From UBA1181 sp045226255 (GTDB lineage: Bacteria > Bacteroidota > Bacteroidia > Bacteroidales > Paludibacteraceae): a DNA stretch of 64,000 bases. The position numbers and the translations under genes were made by a program. This document shows, one piece after another, positions 63,968-64,000 of the stretch; the first letter of the stretch is position 1, and each line of letters starts with the position of its first letter. The DNA is taken from NCBI GenBank assembly GCA_045226255.1, contig JBGVCG010000035.1:1-64000 (forward strand), in the 5' to 3' direction. The notes below the pieces were generated by a model. It did not search any database, was not told where the DNA came from, and was given only the letters and a program-made list of their open reading frames with translations.

Positions 63968-64000
63968 TTAATCCTCAGACACTTCAAACTTGCTAGCCAC
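63968..64000 (-). CDS. rpsB: 30S ribosomal protein S2, C-terminal end only
   Basis: Only the last ten codons are in the window: VASKFEVSED followed by a TAA stop. It is called rpsB because it lies immediately upstream of tsf on the same strand, the near-universal rpsB-tsf order. The visible residues alone do not identify it. Confidence 0.55.
   Translation of the reverse strand: MASKFEVSED

Overview
The window looks like chromosome of a Bacteroidota member, most likely order Bacteroidales. The evidence is: TAnnTTTG-type -7 elements (sometimes with TTTG about 19-21 bp upstream) before many genes, almost no Shine-Dalgarno sequences, a PorU-type type IX secretion (T9SS) peptidase, a giant protein ending in a gliding-motility/T9SS C-terminal domain, two one-protein hybrid two-component regulators with AraC-type outputs, DUF4290 next to murA, a sphingolipid-type oxoamine synthase, and a MurA with Asp in place of the usual catalytic Cys. 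No phage, IS element, CRISPR array or complete mobile element was seen. Most of the window is housekeeping DNA with patches of lineage-specific surface genes.

Layout. 1-8.8 kb (minus) is surface and accessory: a very large secreted Ig-like protein running off the left edge, a small DUF486 membrane protein, and a three-gene operon of two BspA-like leucine-rich secreted proteins plus a 932-residue lipoprotein. 9.0-13.7 kb (plus) holds a Y-family DNA polymerase overlapping a YolD-like gene, a small membrane protein, tRNA-Gln (minus) and a YgiQ radical SAM enzyme. 13.8-20 kb (minus) is an envelope block: DUF4290-murA, then PBP1A, an oxoamine synthase for sphingo- or sulfonolipids, and a nucleoside deaminase. 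20.2-26.5 kb (plus) is apbE, a hybrid two-component regulator and terC. 26.6-32.4 kb holds mannose-1-phosphate guanylyltransferase (minus), tRNA-Leu (plus), a candidate small RNA (minus) and a second hybrid regulator (minus).

32.5-48.4 kb: glyA and a rhomboid protease (plus), an SF1 helicase and the 2240-residue HYR-repeat T9SS cargo (minus), a cyclophilin-glyS pair (minus), and rpmE2-nadK-fmt (plus). 48.5-56.7 kb (plus): an ECF sigma factor, tRNA-Asp (minus), tatD, an FAH-family enzyme, porU, a Crp-family regulator, tyrA and a small membrane protein sitting between diverged direct repeats. 57.2-64 kb (minus): an ExbB/membrane protein/ExbD/ExbD proton-motor operon, tRNA-Ser, an HD hydrolase, transketolase, and rpsB(end)-tsf.

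How the genes fit together: PorU processes T9SS cargo of type A, and the giant protein is itself a T9SS-type cargo (type B-like C-terminus). murA, PBP1A, the oxoamine synthase, mannose-1-phosphate guanylyltransferase and ExbBD all serve envelope building or energisation. Translation genes (rpsB, tsf, glyS, fmt, rpmE2, four tRNAs) are scattered through the window. The points most worth a second look are the orphan promoter-terminator unit at about 28.14-28.31 kb, the decayed duplication of the tyrA tail beside the small membrane gene, the apparently leaderless Y-family polymerase gene, and the three-gene surface operon. Nothing here is convincingly a wholly new system.
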